Assembly: GCF_000298195.1 (NCBI RefSeq)
Contig: NZ_BAHC01000087.1
Span: forward strand, 1-33,204
Length of the DNA stretch: 33,204 bases
Direction: 5' to 3'
From: Gordonia rhizosphera NBRC 16068
Lineage (GTDB): Bacteria; Actinomycetota; Actinomycetes; Mycobacteriales; Mycobacteriaceae
Both the position numbers and the translations under genes were made by a program. Positions 1 to 6,854 of the stretch are shown here, in pieces (position 1 is the stretch's first letter; every line of letters begins with the position of its first letter). The notes under the pieces were generated by a model. That model searched no databases and was not told the DNA's origin. It worked only from the letters and a program-made list of their open reading frames with translations.

Positions 1-1
1 C

Positions 2-325
2 CTTACGCCCTTGCAGGTCGAGCAACTCGCCCGGGTAGTCGATGTCGAGAGCATCGATGTCTTCGCCTTCGGACTGCTCACCGATTTCCGATCCACCCTG
101 TTCCCCGGCGCGGCTCGGTTGGTGGAGATCGCCGACGAGGTCCACCGCATGCAGTCGATCGTGCTGTGCTGGTGCGGACGACCTGGGTTCCTGAACGCAC
201 GCATCGTCGAAGGCCTGGTGATCCGATCGGGAGAGGTCGTGGCCATCGGCGACACCCAGGCGGGGCCCGTCATGTACCGGGCGCTGTGCCGCAAGCACTA
301 TGTCGAGGGTCGGACCGGGCGGTGA
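2..325 (+). CDS. tdk: Thymidine kinase, C-terminal part (5' end outside window)
   Basis: The reading frame is open from the first bases of the window, so the N-terminus with the P-loop lies upstream. What remains fits the second half of a TK1-type thymidine kinase, which phosphorylates thymidine with ATP for dTTP salvage in the cytoplasm. Visible landmarks are the IDVFAFGLLTDF segment of the nucleotide-binding core, the LCWCG zinc-site cysteines followed by NARIVEG, the IGD segment, and the terminal LCRKHY motif that supplies further zinc ligands. The gene ends in TGA about 70 bp before the next gene on the same strand. The family call is firm; full length and true start cannot be judged here. 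Confidence 0.9.
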   Translation, partial: LTPLQVEQLARVVDVESIDVFAFGLLTDFRSTLFPGAARLVEIADEVHRMQSIVLCWCGRPGFLNARIVEGLVIRSGEVVAIGDTQAGPVMYRALCRKHYVEGRTGR

Positions 326-395
326 CCCCTCGCGCAACCGCAGTGGCACGACGAAGTCCTGGCCCACGTCTGCAGCGACAGTGTGAACTGGGGGC

Positions 396-887
396 ATGAA
401 GGTCCTTTTCCTGGACATCGACGGGGTCGTGAACAGCCGGCGATCGAGCGTGCGCTCCGGACGCATCGTCGGGATAGACCCTCAGCTCGCGGACCGGGTA
501 GGGCGCATCATCGCCGAGACCGGCTGCAAAGTCGTGCTCTCCTCGACGTGGCGTCTGTGGGAGGAGAACGTCGCCGAGGTTCGGGCAGCGGTGACGCCCG
601 AGCTCTATGGCATGACCCCGTCGATCCCGTTCGGCCGCCGCGGTGACGAGGTGCAACGGTGGCTCGCCGACCACCCGGAGGTGACCCGCTACGCCATCGT
701 CGACGACAACGACGATTTCGCCCCGGATCAACCGTTGTTCCGGACCTCCTGGGAGGTCGGGATCACCGACGAGGTGGCCGATGCCGTGATTGCTTATCTC
801 AACGGCACTGGCGGGATCGCGCCGGTAGGGCGGCGACGCCGGTGGTTGCAGAGGTTGTTCGGGGGCTTGCGGTCCGGTTCTTTGTAA
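396..887 (+). CDS. Small HAD-like phosphatase (stand-alone HAD domain, SAK type)
   Basis: This 163-residue protein is a cap-less HAD-fold domain. Motif I is LFLDIDGVVN with D7 as the expected nucleophile and D9 as acid/base. Motif II is LSSTWR around S50/T51, and the acidic motif is VDDNDD near 103-107, so the catalytic set looks complete. The SSTWR form resembles the stand-alone HAD domains grouped with Swiss-army-knife RNA-repair proteins, but no RNA-repair partner is encoded nearby and the substrate is unknown. The last 20 residues form a basic tail (GRRRRWLQRLFG) that could bind membrane or nucleic acid. GGGGG stands just before the ATG. The stop codon lies inside the palindrome that controls the next gene. 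Confidence 0.75.
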   Translation: MKVLFLDIDGVVNSRRSSVRSGRIVGIDPQLADRVGRIIAETGCKVVLSSTWRLWEENVAEVRAAVTPELYGMTPSIPFGRRGDEVQRWLADHPEVTRYAIVDDNDDFAPDQPLFRTSWEVGITDEVADAVIAYLNGTGGIAPVGRRRRWLQRLFGGLRSGSL

Positions 888-901
888 ACATATCATTTAC
901 A
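883..901 (+). promoter_or_regulatory. Palindromic operator over a leaderless promoter
   Basis: TGTAAA (883-888) and TTTACA (896-901) are a perfect inverted repeat separated by 7 nt. A TATCAT box (891-896) lies inside it, exactly 6 nt before the ATG at 903, which is the TANNNT-N6-ATG arrangement of leaderless mycobacterial-type promoters. There is no Shine-Dalgarno before this ATG. The repeat also covers the stop codon of the preceding gene. A protein bound here would sit on the -10 box and start site, so I infer repression, most simply autorepression by the downstream HTH protein. Confidence 0.6.
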
Positions 902-902
902 T

Positions 903-1514
903 ATGCCTCAATCGTTGACAGACCTCGTGGCCGCACTGCGGCACGATCTGGACGCGATTCTCGCCGCCCCGGTGCTCGACAGCACTGATGAACCGTTGTC
1001 CACGGTTCGCACCGCTGCGAACGTGCAGGCCCGCTCGGGCGATGTGGTTGCCGCGGCAGTCCAGCGCGCACGGCGCGCGGGTCGCACGTGGCAACAGATC
1101 GGCGATGCGCTGGGGATCTCTCGACAGGCGGCCTTCCAGCGATTCGGGAGGCCGATAGACCCACGGACAGGAGAAGCCATGAACACCACCCCACTACCCG
1201 AGGCGGTCGGAATCGCCGAGACGGTGCTCGACGATCTCGCGCACTCTCGCTGGGACGACGTCGCCGCACGCTTTGATGCGACGGTCGCCGAGAAGCTGAA
1301 CGCAGACGGGCTTGCGGCGGCGTGGGCGCAAGTGGTCGGCACCGTCGGGACCTACGAACGCCACGGCGACGTCGAGGCCTCCCGCGCCGCGGACTTCACG
1401 ATCACGAACACGCCGCTGGTGTTCGAGGCGGGAGACTTCGTGGCGCGTATCACCTTCCGGGATGACCAGACGATCGCCGGCCTGTTCATCCTCCCTCCGG
1501 AACTGGCGAAGTGA
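903..1514 (+). CDS. HTH-DUF3887 putative one-component regulator
   Basis: The protein has 203 residues. Residues 1-60 are a helical N-terminal segment. Residues about 61-82 form a helix-turn-helix (TWQQIGDALGISRQAAFQRFG) typical of actinobacterial XRE/sigma-like DNA-binding segments. Residues about 98-200 resemble DUF3887, a small NTF2-like domain that could bind a ligand. The start at 903 is supported by the TATCAT box 6 nt upstream and lacks a Shine-Dalgarno. Unusually, an in-frame ATG at 1179 (M93) at the domain junction has a strong AGGAG 5 nt before it, so the C-terminal domain might also be made alone. Ligand and targets are unknown; autoregulation is inferred from the palindrome at 883-901. 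Confidence 0.75.
   Translation: MPQSLTDLVAALRHDLDAILAAPVLDSTDEPLSTVRTAANVQARSGDVVAAAVQRARRAGRTWQQIGDALGISRQAAFQRFGRPIDPRTGEAMNTTPLPEAVGIAETVLDDLAHSRWDDVAARFDATVAEKLNADGLAAAWAQVVGTVGTYERHGDVEASRAADFTITNTPLVFEAGDFVARITFRDDQTIAGLFILPPELAK
1169..1181 (+). promoter_or_regulatory. Internal Shine-Dalgarno and in-frame ATG
   Basis: AGGAG at 1169-1173, a 5-nt spacer and an ATG at 1179 lie in frame inside the HTH-DUF3887 gene, just after the HTH region. Initiation here would give a 111-residue protein made only of the DUF3887 domain. The signal is stronger than that of most annotated starts in the window. Confidence 0.5.
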
Positions 1515-1765
1515 CCCAGTGACCGCCTCCGTGCCCTCGACACCGCCGGACTCGGTTTCGTCCACCTGGACCTGACCGGCTCGTCGGGGTTGCCGAGACA
1601 CCCGGCCCGCGCCACCACTCGCCCGTCATGAAGGCCGAATTGCCCTATTTGCCAGAAACTTTCGGCTCCGCGAAGTGGAAACAACTGAGAGGGACATCAC
1701 ATTCGCGATAGCGTGGACTTGGTGACGATGCGCGCCACCCCACCTTGGTGTCCATGGGAGTCGCA

Positions 1766-2383
1766 ATGACAACGCCACAGCAGGATCAAACCATCCTGAG
1801 CTCCGCCACCCTGAACGTCGCAGACCCTGCGCCGTTGGGACTGGCCGGATTCGCCGGCACCACCTTCATGCTTTCGGTCATCAACACCGGAATGCTGACC
1901 GGCGAGGTCACCGGTGCGGTACTCGGCCTCGCACTCTTCTACGGCGGTCTGGCCCAACTACTCGCGGGTATGTGGGAGTTCTTCAGGGGCAACACCTTCG
2001 GCGCCCTGGCATTTTCCTCGTATGGGGCCTTCTGGATGTCGTACTGGCTGCTCGTCGACCACATACTGCCCGGGCTGGAGGCACCGAGCGCCGACGTAGG
2101 TCACGCCGTCGGCCTCTATCTGCTGGTGTGGACGATCTTCACCGCGTACATGACCATCGCCGCCATTCGGGTCTCCGGTGCCGTGTTGGCGGTGTTCATC
2201 GCCCTGACCCTCACCTTTCTGGCTCTGTGCATCGGCGAGTTGGCCACCGCCACCGCGTTCACGAAGATCGGTGGCTGGCTCGGCATCATCACCGCGCTGC
2301 TCGCCTGGTACACGTCGCTGGCCGGGGTCGCCAACTTCACCTTCGGCAAGACCGTGTTCCCGGTGTTCCCGGCTCGGAGCTGA
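1766..2383 (+). CDS. satP: Acetate uptake transporter, GPR1/FUN34/YaaH (SatP) family
   Basis: This 205-residue integral membrane protein carries the family signature near its N-terminus in the form DPAPLGLAGF (usual NPAPLGL), followed by six hydrophobic segments (for example TTFMLSVINTGML, VLGLALFYGGLAQLLAGM and AVFIALTLTFLALCIGEL). The family moves acetate and succinate across the cytoplasmic membrane. I chose the ATG at 1766 because GGGAG precedes it by 5 nt; in-frame TTG (1745) and ATG (1754) lie upstream without a better site. The 251 bp before it (1515-1765) hold no convincing gene. The gene appears monocistronic, since the tRNA downstream is on the other strand. The symbol follows the family and does not prove substrate. 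Confidence 0.85.
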   Translation: MTTPQQDQTILSSATLNVADPAPLGLAGFAGTTFMLSVINTGMLTGEVTGAVLGLALFYGGLAQLLAGMWEFFRGNTFGALAFSSYGAFWMSYWLLVDHILPGLEAPSADVGHAVGLYLLVWTIFTAYMTIAAIRVSGAVLAVFIALTLTFLALCIGELATATAFTKIGGWLGIITALLAWYTSLAGVANFTFGKTVFPVFPARS

Positions 2384-2407
2384 CGGCTCGGGACATCGCA
2401 TTGGATA

Positions 2408-2438
2408 ACCTGTTCTGCGCTCTGCCCGGCAAACAGGT
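2408..2438. terminator. Possible hairpin between satP and tRNA-Leu
   Basis: ACCTGTT (2408-2414) and AACAGGT (2432-2438) are a perfect 7-bp inverted repeat with a 17-nt loop. It lies between the 3' end of the transporter gene and the 3' end of the tRNA gene, two convergent units, so a bidirectional terminator would make sense. There is no T-run on either side and the loop is long, hence low confidence. Confidence 0.3.
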
Positions 2439-2446
2439 GGATTCGG

Positions 2447-2528
<82 letters not shown>

Positions 2529-2557
2529 GTGTCGTCGGCCACACCGGCGCCTGCGTC

Positions 2558-2563
2558 AGCCTA
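2558..2563 (-). promoter_or_regulatory. Candidate -10 box of the tRNA-Leu gene
   Basis: TAGGCT on the minus strand fits TANNNT and lies about 30 nt before the mature tRNA 5' end, giving a leader of about 20 nt. No clear -35 element was found. Confidence 0.3.
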
Positions 2564-2606
2564 CCGCCCGTGCTCCGATCGGTGCTGGCCAGGTACCGTC
2601 GAGGGT

Positions 2607-3047
2607 ATGAAATCCGGTTCGACATCGCCGAGACGACGGCATCGCCCGGCGCTGATCGTGCTGGTGGTGATGGCCGCCCTGGCGTGTCTGCTGCTGGCGT
2701 GGTGGCAGTGGGGCCGGTACGAGTCCGCGTCGGGTACGGCGCAGAACCTGGGATACGCCCTGCAGTGGCCCGCCTTCGCGGTGGCGGTGATCTGGGCCTA
2801 TCGACGCTTCGTCGTCCTGGAGAACACCCCCGACGACGAGCGCGCGGCCTCCGCCGACCGCAAGGGTGTCACCGAGATACCGGCCGGCATCCTGCCCGAC
2901 CGTCCGACGACACCGAGCGCGTCGTCGCTGAGCACGACGTCGTCTGCGCGGGAGGACTCCGCGCTGGCCGACTACAACTCGTATCTGGCCGATCTGAATG
3001 ATCGGCCCAGCACAACCGATCACAACAGTGAGGACCGTCGCCCGTGA
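2607..3047 (+). CDS. lprD: LprD-like small membrane protein
   Basis: This 146-residue protein matches my memory of M. tuberculosis LprD (Rv1343c) in sequence pattern (SASGTAQNLGYALQWP, then EIPAGILPDRP) and in its position next to a DUF3817 gene. It starts with a basic segment, then hydrophobic segment 1 (about residues 15-32, containing ALAC), then segment 2 (LQWPAFAVAVIWAY), then a Ser/Thr/Asp-rich tail likely in the cytoplasm. The cysteine sits inside the hydrophobic stretch and is followed by LLLAWWQW, a poor lipobox, so a two-helix membrane protein fits better than a lipoprotein. I used the ATG at 2607 behind GAGGG. Its stop overlaps the next start (GTGA). The molecular role is unknown. 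Confidence 0.7.
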   Translation: MKSGSTSPRRRHRPALIVLVVMAALACLLLAWWQWGRYESASGTAQNLGYALQWPAFAVAVIWAYRRFVVLENTPDDERAASADRKGVTEIPAGILPDRPTTPSASSLSTTSSAREDSALADYNSYLADLNDRPSTTDHNSEDRRP

Positions 3048-3388
3048 CCGAGACCACCACGACCGCCACCACCACGCCCGTGAACAAGGTCCGCGGGGCA
3101 TTGCTGCGCTACCGGATTCTGGCGTGGATCACCGGTCTGTGGCTGTTGTTGCTGGTCGCCGAACTGATCCTCAAGTACGGCTTCGACGTGGACGCGCTCG
3201 ATTTCGTGCCCATCGTCCACGGCTGGGTCTACTTCGTGTACCTGATCTTCACCATCGATCTCGCCATCAAGGTGCGCTGGCCGCTCGGCAAGATCATCGT
3301 CACCGCGATCGCGGGCACGATCCCCTTCCTGTCCTTCTGGTTCGAGCACATCCGGACCAAGGAAGTGAAAGCCGCCTACCACCTCTGA
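3044..3388 (+). CDS. DUF3817 integral membrane protein (Rv1342c-like)
   Basis: The 114-residue protein has three hydrophobic segments and the DUF3817 hallmarks: a first helix (ILAWITGLWLLLLVAELI), the central VHGWVYFVYLI, an RWPLGK loop, and IPFLSFWFEH near the end. The GTG start overlaps the stop of the LprD-like gene by 4 nt, so the two are translationally coupled and probably work together in the membrane, as the same pair is adjacent in M. tuberculosis. A second DUF3817 gene lies at about 23.3-23.7 kb. No biochemical function is known to me. Confidence 0.8.
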   Translation: MTETTTTATTTPVNKVRGALLRYRILAWITGLWLLLLVAELILKYGFDVDALDFVPIVHGWVYFVYLIFTIDLAIKVRWPLGKIIVTAIAGTIPFLSFWFEHIRTKEVKAAYHL

Positions 3389-3419
3389 GACTGGTGGCCG
3401 ATCGCTGATCGCGTCAGTT

Positions 3420-3470
3420 GTTCACGCGCTGATCCGCGGCGCGTGACCCGATCGTTCACGTCGGTTCACG
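3420..3470. repeat. GTTCACG direct repeats and inverted repeat upstream of the pimC-like gene
   Basis: GTTCACG occurs three times (3420-3426, 3454-3460, 3464-3470), the last two exactly 10 bp apart. GTTCACGCGC (3420-3429) also pairs with GCGCGTGACC (3439-3448) with one mismatch and a 9-nt spacer. The block ends 22 bp before the glycosyltransferase start, so it may be an operator; the inverted part could instead end transcription from the DUF3817 gene. No T-run follows. Confidence 0.4.
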
Positions 3471-3492
3471 CACCGCCACCCACACTGTCGGG

Positions 3493-4629
3493 GTGCGAAT
3501 CGTGCAGCTGGCCAACTTCTACGGCGCGCGCTCGGGCGGCCTGCGCACCGCGGTCGACCGATGGGGCGCCGGCTACGTGGCCGCCGGTCACGAGGTGATC
3601 CTGGTCGTCCCCGGACAGCACGACCACTCCGAGACCCTGCCGAGCGGGGTGCACCGCGTCTCGGTGTGCGCTCCCCGACTGCCGTTGTCGGGCGGGTACC
3701 GGGTGGTCTCGGCACGACGGGTGACCGACGTCCTGCGCCATCTGCGCCCAGACGCCCTCGAGGTGTCCGACCGGCTGACACTGCGCGGGCTGGGGGGCTG
3801 GGCCCGCAAACGCGACGTCCACTCGACGATGGTCTCCCACGAACGGCTCGACCGGCTGCTCGGGATCGCGCTCCCCCTCGGCATCGCACGCTCCATCGCC
3901 GACGAGGCCAACCAGCGCACCGCCGAATCCTTCGACGCGGTGGTCTGCACGACACCGTTCGCGGCGGTCGAGTTCGAACGCATCGGCGCGACGAACCTGC
4001 ACCGGGCGCCGCTCGGGGTCGACCTTGACCTGTTCGATCCGCAGCACGCCGATCCGGCGCTGTGGTCGCGGTACGCCGACGACACGACCACCCTGATCAC
4101 CCACTGCGGGCGGCTGTCACCGGAGAAGCAGGCCGGCCGCAGCATCGCAGCCATCGCGCGACTGCATGCCGCGCACCGGCGGGTGCACCTCGTCGTCGCC
4201 GGCGACGGCCCGCTGCGTCCGGCCATGCAGCGAGCTGCACGCGGGCTGCCGGTCACCTTCCTCGGCCACTTGACGGATCGTCGGGAGGTCGCCACATTGC
4301 TCGCGACGACCGAGATCACCATCGCCCCCGGACCGCACGAGACCTTCTGCCTCTCGGCGCTCGAATCGCTGGCCTCCGGCACCCCGGTCGTCGCATCCGA
4401 GTCGTCGGCGGTCGCCGGTCTGGTCGACGCGACCTGCGGAGCGCTGGCGAGCAATACAGCGGCGGGATTCGCCGACGGGATCGAGCAGGTCCTCGAGATC
4501 CCGCGCCCGCAGCGTGAGGAGGCGGCGCGGCGCCGCGCGACGCGCTACCGCTGGCCGGATTCGGTCGCGAAGATGCTCTCGATCCACCGCGGCGACGACA
4601 TTGCGGTCAGCGGCCCGACAGCTCCCTGA
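3493..4629 (+). CDS. pimC: GT4 mannosyltransferase, PimC-like
   Basis: This 378-residue GT-B glycosyltransferase begins MRIVQLANFYGARSGGLRTA and contains ALEVSDRLTLR, MVSHERLDR and GATNLHRAPLGVDL, all of which I recognise from PimC (MT1800), the GDP-mannose-dependent enzyme that adds the third mannose to phosphatidylinositol mannosides at the inner membrane face. The C-terminal donor-binding domain shows HCGRLSPEK and the EX7E motif (E283 and E291 in PHETFCLSALESLASG). No signal peptide is seen. The GTG start has no clear Shine-Dalgarno and follows the GTTCACG block. The 3' end overlaps the convergent rdgB gene by 23 bp. In M. tuberculosis the flanking genes are neighbours without this insertion. 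GT4 is sure; the exact acceptor is inferred. Confidence 0.8.
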   Translation: MRIVQLANFYGARSGGLRTAVDRWGAGYVAAGHEVILVVPGQHDHSETLPSGVHRVSVCAPRLPLSGGYRVVSARRVTDVLRHLRPDALEVSDRLTLRGLGGWARKRDVHSTMVSHERLDRLLGIALPLGIARSIADEANQRTAESFDAVVCTTPFAAVEFERIGATNLHRAPLGVDLDLFDPQHADPALWSRYADDTTTLITHCGRLSPEKQAGRSIAAIARLHAAHRRVHLVVAGDGPLRPAMQRAARGLPVTFLGHLTDRREVATLLATTEITIAPGPHETFCLSALESLASGTPVVASESSAVAGLVDATCGALASNTAAGFADGIEQVLEIPRPQREEAARRRATRYRWPDSVAKMLSIHRGDDIAVSGPTAP

Positions 4630-5224
4630 GCGTCGGAACCAGTTGCGTCAGCGCCTTGCCCCGGTGGCTGAGCGCGTCCTTCTCCGCGGGCGACAGTTCG
4701 GCCGACGACCGGCCGCGCGCCACCTCGTCGTCGGGTGCGAACAGCGGGTCGTAGCCGAAGCCGTTGGCGCCGCGCGGGGCGCGCAGAATCGTCCCGCGCC
4801 ACTCCCCCCGCTCGATGACGCGCTCGCCGGACGGCATCACCAGTGCACACGCCGAGACGAAGGCGGCGCCGCGCCGGCCGTCCGGCACATCGGCGAGCTG
4901 TCCGAGGAGGAGTTCGTTGTTGGCCGCGTCGTCGCCGTGGCGGCCGCTCCACCGCGCCGACAGCACGCCGGGCATCCCGTTCAGCGCATCCACCGTCAGC
5001 CCGGAATCATCTGCCAGACAGGACAATCCGGTGGCACGCGCCCCGGACTCGGCCTTGATCACGGCGTTCTCCTCGAAGGTCGCCCCGGTCTCGGGTTCCT
5101 CCGCATACGCGGGGACCTCGTCGAGTCCGACGACGTCGATCCCGCTCACCCCGGCGACGTCGAGGACCCGGCGCAGTTCGGCCAGCTTCTTCGCGTTGCG
5201 GCTCGCGACCAGGACGGTCGTCAC
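4607..5224 (-). CDS. rdgB: RdgB/HAM1 non-canonical purine NTP pyrophosphatase
   Basis: The 205-residue protein hydrolyses ITP, dITP and XTP to monophosphates, keeping deaminated purines out of DNA and RNA. Family landmarks run in order: [14 protein letters not shown] at the N-terminus (substrate-binding SxNxxK), [11 protein letters not shown] (metal-binding EEN), [12 protein letters not shown] (catalytic DDSG), [21 protein letters not shown], and the C-terminal [13 protein letters not shown] with the SHR signature. Its start overlaps the rph stop by 4 bp, giving translational coupling. It corresponds to Rv1341. The 3' end overlaps the convergent pimC-like gene. Confidence 0.95.
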   Translation of the reverse strand: MTTVLVASRNAKKLAELRRVLDVAGVSGIDVVGLDEVPAYAEEPETGATFEENAVIKAESGARATGLSCLADDSGLTVDALNGMPGVLSARWSGRHGDDAANNELLLGQLADVPDGRRGAAFVSACALVMPSGERVIERGEWRGTILRAPRGANGFGYDPLFAPDDEVARGRSSAELSPAEKDALSHRGKALTQLVPTLRELSGR

Positions 5225-5979
5225 CGCGACGCGCCGGGCAGTTCACCCGGATACGGTCCCGCGAGCACCTCACGCTGCGCGTCGAACAGCTTCTCGGTGC
5301 CCGCCATCGCCAGATCGAGGAGTTTGTCCAGCGTCGCGCGCGGGAAGGTCGCCCCCTCACCGGTGCCCTGGACCTCGACCAGGGTGCCCGCGTCGGTGGC
5401 GACGACGTTCATGTCGACCTCCGCGCGGGAATCCTCCTCGTAGGGCAGATCGAGGCGGACCCGTCCGTCGACGACGCCGACGCTGACCGCGGCGATCATG
5501 CACGACAGCGGTTGCGGATCGTTGAGCCGCCCCGCCGCCCCGAGCCAGGTGACCGCGTCCGCCAGCGCCACGTAGGCACCGGTGATGGCCGCGGTTCGGG
5601 TACCGCCGTCCGCCTGCAGCACGTCGCAGTCCAGCGCGATCGTGTTCTCACCGAGCGCCGACAGGTCGATGCAGGCCCGCAACGACCGGCCGACGAGACG
5701 GCTGATCTCGTGGGTTCGTCCGCCGACCCGACCCTTCACCGACTCACGCGACGACCGTTCGTGCGTCGCCGCCGGCAGCATCGCGTATTCGGCGGTGAGC
5801 CAGCCCAGGCCCGATCCGCGCCGCCACGGCGGCACGCCCTCGGTCACGCTGGCGGTGCACATCACGCGGGTCTGGCCGAATTCGACCAGTACAGAACCTG
5901 CCGGATTGCTCGTGAACCCGCGGGTGAAGGTGATCGGTCGGAGTTCGTCGTCGGTCCTGCCGTCAGCTCGTTTCGCCAC
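5221..5979 (-). CDS. rph: Ribonuclease PH
   Basis: This 252-residue phosphorolytic 3'-5' exoribonuclease trims tRNA 3' ends. Conserved features include the N-terminal [39 protein letters not shown], the basic patch [42 protein letters not shown] written here in pieces around LQADGGTR, and a C-terminal [13 protein letters not shown] with the phosphate-binding GTGE. Length is normal for the family. The GTG start has no Shine-Dalgarno but a TAGAGT box 7 nt upstream, suggesting a leaderless transcript that includes rdgB. Confidence 0.96.
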   Translation of the reverse strand: MAKRADGRTDDELRPITFTRGFTSNPAGSVLVEFGQTRVMCTASVTEGVPPWRRGSGLGWLTAEYAMLPAATHERSSRESVKGRVGGRTHEISRLVGRSLRACIDLSALGENTIALDCDVLQADGGTRTAAITGAYVALADAVTWLGAAGRLNDPQPLSCMIAAVSVGVVDGRVRLDLPYEEDSRAEVDMNVVATDAGTLVEVQGTGEGATFPRATLDKLLDLAMAGTEKLFDAQREVLAGPYPGELPGASR

Positions 5980-5986
5980 ACCGTCA

Positions 5987-5992
5987 ACTCTA
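5987..5992 (-). promoter_or_regulatory. Leaderless -10 box for rph-rdgB
   Basis: TAGAGT on the minus strand fits TANNNT and is followed by 7 nt and the rph GTG. This predicts transcription starting at or within a base of the start codon. Confidence 0.5.
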
Positions 5993-6015
5993 ACGATCGG
6001 TCCGCCGGCGACCCG

Positions 6016-6783
6016 TCACGGGATCAGGTCGAACACCTGGCCGGGCCGGACGAGGTCGACCGGTCCGGAGAAGGTGGACCGGGCCTCGGCCAGGATGGCG
6101 TCGGCATCCGACCATGGTGCGACGTGGGTGACCGCCAACGACCGCGCACCGGCCTTGGTGGCGATCTGACCGGCCTCGTAGCCGGAGAGATGCAGGTTGG
6201 GCGGCCTGTCGTCGGGGGCGTGGGTCCAACTCGCCTCGCACAGGAAGATGTCGGCACCGTCGGCGACGTCGACGACCTCGTCGCACATTCCGGTGTCACC
6301 GCTGTAGGCGATCACCTGCCCACGGGGCCCGGTGATCCGCAGGCCGAAAGTATGCGGTGGATGGTTGACCTCGATCGGTGTGACGACCAGTCCGCCGATC
6401 GACACGTCGACCCGATCCTGCCAATCGACGGTGTCGAAGGTGTCGGAGATGTCGTCGATGCCCCCGGGGACCTCCGACGACGCGGCACCGATCCGCGCGG
6501 CCGTCCCGACCGGGCCGCAGAGACGGGCCCGCGTGCGCGCCACCATCGGTGCATAACGCCGCCAGACCAGCAGGGCCGGCAGATCCAGGCAGTGGTCGGC
6601 GTGCAGGTGACTGAGGATCACGTCGACGGCAGCGGGATCGGCATGACGCTGCAGTTCACCGATGACACCGGGCCCGCAGTCCATCAGGACCGATCGTTCG
6701 CCGGGTACCGACAGCAGGTACCCGGAGCAGGCGGAACCGGGTCCACCCACACTTCCGGAGCACCCGAGGACGGTCAGCCGCAT
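6016..6783 (-). CDS. MBL-fold cyclic-nucleotide phosphodiesterase (Rv1339-like)
   Basis: This 255-residue metallo-beta-lactamase-fold hydrolase corresponds in position and pattern to Rv1339, reported as an atypical class II cAMP phosphodiesterase in mycobacteria. It opens with MRLTVLGCSGSVGGPGSACSG, has the metal motif SHLHADH (H59, H61, D63, H64), then IAYSGDTGMCDEV and a late AVTHVAPW that supply further metal ligands. It is cytoplasmic, with no signal peptide. It sits between murI and rph on the same strand, 71 bp after murI and 36 bp before rph. cAMP turnover is inferred from the homologue; older tools call such proteins ribonuclease Z-like. Confidence 0.85.
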   Translation of the reverse strand: MRLTVLGCSGSVGGPGSACSGYLLSVPGERSVLMDCGPGVIGELQRHADPAAVDVILSHLHADHCLDLPALLVWRRYAPMVARTRARLCGPVGTAARIGAASSEVPGGIDDISDTFDTVDWQDRVDVSIGGLVVTPIEVNHPPHTFGLRITGPRGQVIAYSGDTGMCDEVVDVADGADIFLCEASWTHAPDDRPPNLHLSGYEAGQIATKAGARSLAVTHVAPWSDADAILAEARSTFSGPVDLVRPGQVFDLIP

Positions 6784-6854
6784 ACGCCTACTGTGCCACG
6801 CGGGGCTGTGAACACGAACCGATACGGGTCACAAGTCGCCATCGATGACGGTCG

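Noticed and set aside
270..896. Long minus-strand ORF opposite the thymidine kinase and HAD genes
   Set aside because: It is a shadow frame caused by high GC at third positions; composition and lack of any family pattern argue against coding.
1648..1662. RamB-like acetate box (TTTGC...AAACTTT) upstream of satP
   Set aside because: The two halves resemble a RamB site but are split by three extra bases, and the position about 100 bp from the start gives no support. Not listed as a feature.
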